Source: Pyrrhoderma lamaoense | Taxonomy: Eukaryota; Basidiomycota; Agaricomycetes; Hymenochaetales; Hymenochaetaceae | Direction of reading: 5' to 3' | Assembly: GCA_002794735.1 (NCBI GenBank) | Contig: NBAZ01000003.1 | Location: 744,001 to 808,000, forward strand | Length of the DNA: 64,000 nt | Shown: positions 59,206 through 64,000 of the stretch, in pieces | Position numbering within the stretch: position 1 is the stretch's first letter | How the letters are laid out: each line of letters starts with the position of its first letter | Notes under the pieces: model-generated | Database searches by the model: none | What the model saw: only the letters and a program-made list of their open reading frames with translations | What the model was told of the DNA's origin: nothing | Translations under genes and position numbers: made by a program

Positions 59206-59507
59206 CAACTAGTTGGAGACACATATCATCGATTTTTTTTATCTACGCGCCTTCAATCTCCTTTGGCCTTTCATGAAGCCATAGCCAATAAATTGAGGGA
59301 GAGATTTTCCATTACTCACGCCATTTATATGGATTCTTAGTTGCAAAGTTCAGATAGCATACTCAGTATGAATTAAGGATTATTCTCTTATTACTATCAA
59401 AGTCCCTTTTGTTCGAAGAACACAAAGAAATTATCTTCATATGGGCCCATTGCACCAAGATGATAGGCCAACGACTGAGTTTTTGTATCTGGGCCACTCC
59501 AATTGGT

Positions 59508-59516
59508 ATAAAGGAG
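59508..59516 (+). promoter_or_regulatory. TATA box of the downstream nuclear-type gene
   Basis: TATAAAGG-type element in TTGGTATAAAGGAG, about 100 bp before the ATG at 59607. Confidence 0.35.
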
Positions 59517-59606
59517 CTGAGAGTAGCAACTTCTTCCCTACCATTTTTCTAGAATCAACTCCGAAGCCAAGTTGCAACCGCTAATCTCTACAACTTACCA
59601 AAAAAG

Positions 59607-60442
59607 ATGACTTTATCAGGAATGTGAGTTCGCAGCGGACCTTTTTTATGCTACTTTTGTCTGACATTAGTTGAATAGTGCCTATATTCAACTTCCAACT
59701 CATGATCGAGCTCCTCTCCTTGATGGATATAGAGGAGAACGTGTGATAACTATCGACATGTTTATCGAAGAAGTGAGAATAGCCCGGTCCTCGGGGTAAG
59801 CACTCCTTTCAGATACTAATCCTTCCTGAAAATGACTTGTGTCACGAGTAGAAGAGAATTATAATCATGAAAGGACCGGGACCAGATGACGAAGAGTCAA
59901 GCGAGAATGAAAGTAATCACGGGCCCGTAGACAGGACGGTACCAAATGTTGAGGGAAATGAAGGAAGAGTTCTCAAACAATATGAGAATGATGACAAAGC
60001 AAAAACTAGCGCTCACAAGTTGTTAATCGATAGAGAAGAAAAAACAAACTCACAGAGAAGTGACTCCCCGTAAGTTATAGGTTCTAACAGTCTATCACGC
60101 CGAGATACGTATCGCTGACTCAATGAGTCGAAATAGAAACCTCCCGCAAAGTTTCGCAGGAAGAGGCTTGCTAGTTCCGACGAGAATGACGGAGTTACTC
60201 CTGAAGCTACTCCTGAGACTGTATCTGGATTTGCGATCGCGACCACCCCGGCCCATAGATCGGCTTCCTCTAACTTGATTGTAGATTCAACAATGAATCA
60301 ACGTTTGAACGAACCCCCAAGCGCAGGTACTAGATCGAAAAGGAAGGCTGCGATACAGAATGAACACTCCGAACCAAAACGCAAACGAGTGTACACTCGT
60401 TCATCTAACTCAAAGCCTAAGAAACGCGCACGCCGCAAGTAG
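59607..60442 (+). CDS. Hypothetical acidic/basic nuclear-type protein
   Basis: Four exons join in frame: 59607-59623, 59679-59772 (donor GTGAGA), 59852-60069 (donor GTAAGT) and 60160-60442. The protein starts MTLSGIAYIQLPTHDRAPLL then DGYRGERVITIDMFIEE. The middle is acidic (GPGPDDEESSENES). The C-terminus holds clustered basic motifs (SKRKAAIQ, EPKRKRVYTR, KPKKRARRK) that look like nuclear localisation signals. About 198 residues. All phases and the branch-like TACTAATCC in intron 2 support the model. Family unknown. Confidence 0.6.
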
Positions 60443-61740
60443 CTGTGAAATTAGGTAGCCAGTTCTTATATGTTCCTCAGTTATGACACTTTGTACCCAT
60501 AAATGACTGTTTAGTAAGAGGGGGTATGTTTGCTTACATCCAAGAAACTTTATAAGTTTACTATCGCAAAATACAAAAGGAGGATATTCCTTGTGGCGTG
60601 GTGCGAGAGAAACGCCCTTGATGGATATTCATCATATAAGAGTGAGAGGATGCGATATAAATCTACATTAACGAAAAAAGGAAGAAAAAGACAGATAAAA
60701 ATCGATTGGAAGATTATACAGTGTGGGAATTTCACGGAAGCGAGATTGAGCAAACTCATGTTTTGAGTGTATTTATCTCTCGTTCTTAGATCCTCCTTTT
60801 TTTAAGCTTCAATACAGAGGAATTATAATGAAAATGACGAGGTGCTGTATAAGGGCTAGCTTAGTACAACTCTACTACTTCAAGAAGACTCAGAGATAAT
60901 CGACTCGACTTGGTTTTCTCTGTTAAGCGCTCAGTGTCAGCATAGGTAAGTTGAAATCCGGGTTGCGATGCTATCGATGCAGAATCAACACTAAACACTA
61001 TATTGTTGGCATATGTCATGGTACTCGCATGCCGTTGTAATATGAGGTTGAAAGTTACATAGAACCCTTGAACTCCTTAATGTTTTGAGCGTTTATCGTT
61101 AGTCAAATATCTCTTTTGTACTCAGAACTTGTTGTCTTTGTGGTACTTGCAAATTACTTTCCCCCTCCCCCCAGCCTCAGAGCCAATAAAGAGAGTGGTA
61201 AAGCCTGGTCGCGATGAATGAAGATAGATGACGGGGACGTTGTAATGATTAATCAATTGCAATTACTGGTACAGGAGGTTCCGAGTCTGAGAATCTTTGG
61301 TGAAGAAAAAAATAGGTAAAATGTGATTATGCTTGGTAGCCCTATATATAGTATTTTATTCATAGATGCTTCCAATGGTTCAAGTATAAGAAAGTATACA
61401 CATGATGTGCCAAGATGATGCGTATTCGAAGCTCATGGTGAACGGAGAATAATATATATGTTAAATGTACTATCTTTCAGAAACCATGCAACGATATAAC
61501 CCCTGAGCCGTACAAAGGTAACAGATATACTCCTATAGTTTTATGCGGGCTGGAGATCAGAGCGGGAAGGGTGCTGGGTACAAAATGTTAATGAGGAATA
61601 GGACACATGTATGCTCCCGATATGGCATCACCGTCCTACAACATCATAAGACACTATGAGTTACATATTTATAATTAACAAAGCTTGATGCGTATACAAA
61701 GAGTATCTCTCAGCGTTTAGATATAGTAAATTGAAGAATT
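60443..61740. other. Intergenic, no gene seen
   Basis: About 1.3 kb between two converging genes. The short frame at 60530-60766 is Lys/Arg-rich without a recognisable domain. Confidence 0.4.
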
Positions 61741-63813
61741 TTAATTGAGTAAACTCGCAATCTTCTTCATCTCATTCAAAGAGTAGCCTCCTTCTTCCCA
61801 CGTCTTCACAAACTCCTCTTTAAACCACACCGCCTTCGCACGTTTTGCCTGCCCATCCTCGCCTCGGGCCTTAGTGAAAACATCCGTAAGCTCGGCTCTC
61901 AAGGCCTCTAGCGTGCCCACAGGAGCTTTGTTCCAAGCCGGTACAAGGGTTTCAATCCCATTCCAGTACGAACTTCGTATAACTCGTACCCAGCATTATG
62001 GCCGTTGACAACAGTGAGGCATTGATTGGCTGATCAAGATCGAACGGCCAGAATATTCTATCAAAGACGTTAGGAAAAAACTAATCACACCTGTTCGAAA
62101 GCTTACAATGGTACTCCTTCAGCCAATGATTCCTGGAATGAGTTCTGACCTCCATGCGTGATAAACCATCCACAAGCCTATTCACATGAGTTAATTGTAG
62201 AAAAAATTAAATTAGCATAAATAAGTTGTCTCGTTCACCTTGTGGCGGAGGATCATTTGTTGAGGAAGCCAACTTGATAAGTACCCAAGACCAGAATCTT
62301 TGATCTTGCTCTTAACTTCTTCTGGGATGACAGCCAAAGGTGATGCATGAGCGAAAACCTAGGAAGTTATTTTAGATAAGTAATCTGTTAGGTGTCCATA
62401 GTACTATACACTCACGAAGGGTATATTCTGCTCGATGAGAATCTCAATTAGAAGGGATACTTTCTCTGGATCAGCCGGCCACCAGGAAGTGCCGAATGAA
62501 ATCTAGGTAAAAAATATTTTTGAGTCGGACCTGAGAGAAATTACTGTCTCTACACAGAACATACGTAGATAACGGAGTTGGGACCATATTTATTAAGCGC
62601 ATTATCAAGGAAAGACTCAACTTCACCGACTACTGGTGAAGATTCCCTTGCCTTCTTCAGTTCTACGTCAGAAGTAGGAGGGGAAAGAGGTCCCATTGTA
62701 AGGCAGTTTTTCTCTCCAAGCCATTTTTTGACATCCTGTATTGCTCCTGCCTCGACAAGGTTATTTGTATGTGTGATAGCGCCATCACAATCGTTTAGGA
62801 ATCTGAAATAGTCTTTGCAGATGGTTGCGATACCCGCTTGGCTTATAAAAACTGAGGCCTTGGTAGGATCGTAAGTTTCGCCTGAGATCTTTTGTAGAAA
62901 TATATTTAGAAGTGTTCTACTCACTGCTTGAGGTTTAAGCTCATAGTCGTACATGGGAGGAAGTCCGGTGATTTTTAAGAGTTTACCTTCATCGCGAGAA
63001 AAAATCTATAGAAGTTACACCATTCACTAGAGAGTTAATAAACCATAAACATTAGCAACCTACTTTGGAAATAGCTTTCATACGTTCTTCCATATCCGTC
63101 GCTGTGATTTTGCTCAGTTTCTCGTTCAAATCACCGAGTCCTCCTAGTTCCTCGGGACCAAACATCAACAAGAGAGCACTTGCTGAAGTAGTTTGCCAAG
63201 CATAGACCGGAACAGATCTTCCACTGACAGATCGAGTTGCGGCCATGACGTCGTAGAGAAGAGACTAAGATGTTTGAGAGTTCCGCTTGGCTTAGATAAC
63301 CATATATCAAGTAGCAGAAAGGGTATTTGAAACGTACATCAATCAAGACTAACTGAGGTTTTGGAACAGACGGAAGCATTTCGCCTTCTGGAATAACGGG
63401 AATGGGTTTCTCAGAATGCAGTTCCTTATAGGCATCGGTGTAGGCAGATTTGAAGACGTTATCTGAATCAAGGGGGTCATCCTTCATGGGCAGGCCCACG
63501 ATTCTGTAGAAAAACCAATTTGATTAAAGCATGAACACGAGTTTATCGTCAATGACGTACCTGATCAAGGATTTTAGTTCCTCAGCACCGCCGTCAAATA
63601 GTCTATCAAATTCGGCAATAGCCTTGTCGCGTGCTGTGGTCATCGTGAATAAGGTAACATATGTAGGTTTGACCCGCACGAGTCTATAGAGAAGAGCACA
63701 AAGAGGTTTCAAATGCCCTAAACATAGCACTCAGATGAAGATCCATGAATAGAATATAAGGGTATACCCCAGAAAGAGAGCTCTACAGCAACTATATGAC
63801 CTTTGATCGACAT
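61741..63813 (-). CDS. UDP-glycosyltransferase (GT1 family)
   Basis: The ATG at 63813 gives MSIKGHIVAVELSFW, and an intron (donor GTATAC, acceptor GTTTAG) then restores WGHLKPLCALLYRLVRVKPT, the GT1 N-terminal GHxxP motif with the likely catalytic His. Downstream: PQLVLIDSLLYDVMAATRSV, YAWQTTSASALLLMFGPEEL, ISFGTSWWPADPEKV, and the C-terminal nucleotide-sugar site WLPQQMILRHKACGWFITHG followed by GQNSFQESLAEGVPLIFWPF and DLDQPINA. The TAA is at 61741. About 8 introns. Fungal members transfer a sugar from a UDP-sugar to sterols, lipids or small secondary metabolites; the acceptor is not evident and no biosynthetic cluster surrounds it. A possible frame problem near 62000 (THGG exon to LVPAWNKAPVGTLEALRAEL) was not fully resolved. 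Confidence 0.88.
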
Positions 63814-64000
63814 CGAAAATGAGCAGCGATTAATTTGTATAAGCAGCGCCGAGTAAGCAGTGATGATGAAAGTTTCGTGGTGGCTTTATCCTAGTATACC
63901 GGGGTACTTATCCTTTCATCGCAGGTACTCCTTTATCTCTGCATCAGTTGATTACTGTACAGTAGGAGCATACTTAATATGCGAGTCTCGCGAACCTGAT

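Overview
This window comes from a fungus, most likely a basidiomycete. The genes are broken by many short introns (mostly 35-90 nt, GTRNGT donors, CTRAY-like branch sites). The recognisable proteins are fungal: a four-RRM Nrd1/Mrn1-type RNA-binding protein, the APC/C activator Cdh1, the SAGA subunit Spt7, a CipC/DUF3759 stress protein, an MFS sugar transporter and a fungal UDP-glycosyltransferase. No tRNA, rRNA or CRISPR array was seen.

Layout. 0-8 kb: a small hypothetical gene, a divergent Ser/Thr kinase and a polytopic membrane protein. 9.3-18.1 kb is a conserved housekeeping block: Nrd1-like and Cdh1 on the minus strand, then Spt7 on the plus strand, with Cdh1 and Spt7 head-to-head over about 0.6 kb. 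19.8-27.2 kb: a CipC-like protein with a Gly/Tyr tail, a protein with an acidic repeat and a small four-exon hypothetical gene. 27.2-31.8 kb has no convincing gene. 31.8-41.5 kb: a His-rich coiled-coil protein, a sugar transporter, a Nudix hydrolase with one apparent frame break, and a protein resembling the microbial-type PARG fold.

42.99-54.45 kb is the outstanding region: a giant inverted repeat with two near-identical arms of about 5.4 kb around a 624-bp AT-rich unique core. Each arm seems to carry one outward-directed transcription unit. It starts at a TATAAAAG box and is made of tandemly duplicated exon/intron modules. Four modules per arm pair a 24-25 nt microexon with an exon of about 117 nt that holds a strong hairpin (GTGACGGG/CCCGTCAC outer stem, covarying inner stem, constant GGTTTATGG/ACAAG loop). 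In three of the four modules all reading frames are closed after splicing, while pairing is kept by compensatory changes. I therefore read these as spliced, structured noncoding RNA genes in a palindromic pair. I recognise no named family.

54.5-64 kb: fragments of small membrane-protein genes next to the repeat, a small secreted-protein candidate, a nuclear-type acidic/basic protein and a complete UDP-glycosyltransferase. The genes do not form one pathway; the window is ordinary chromosome with one extraordinary palindrome inserted.
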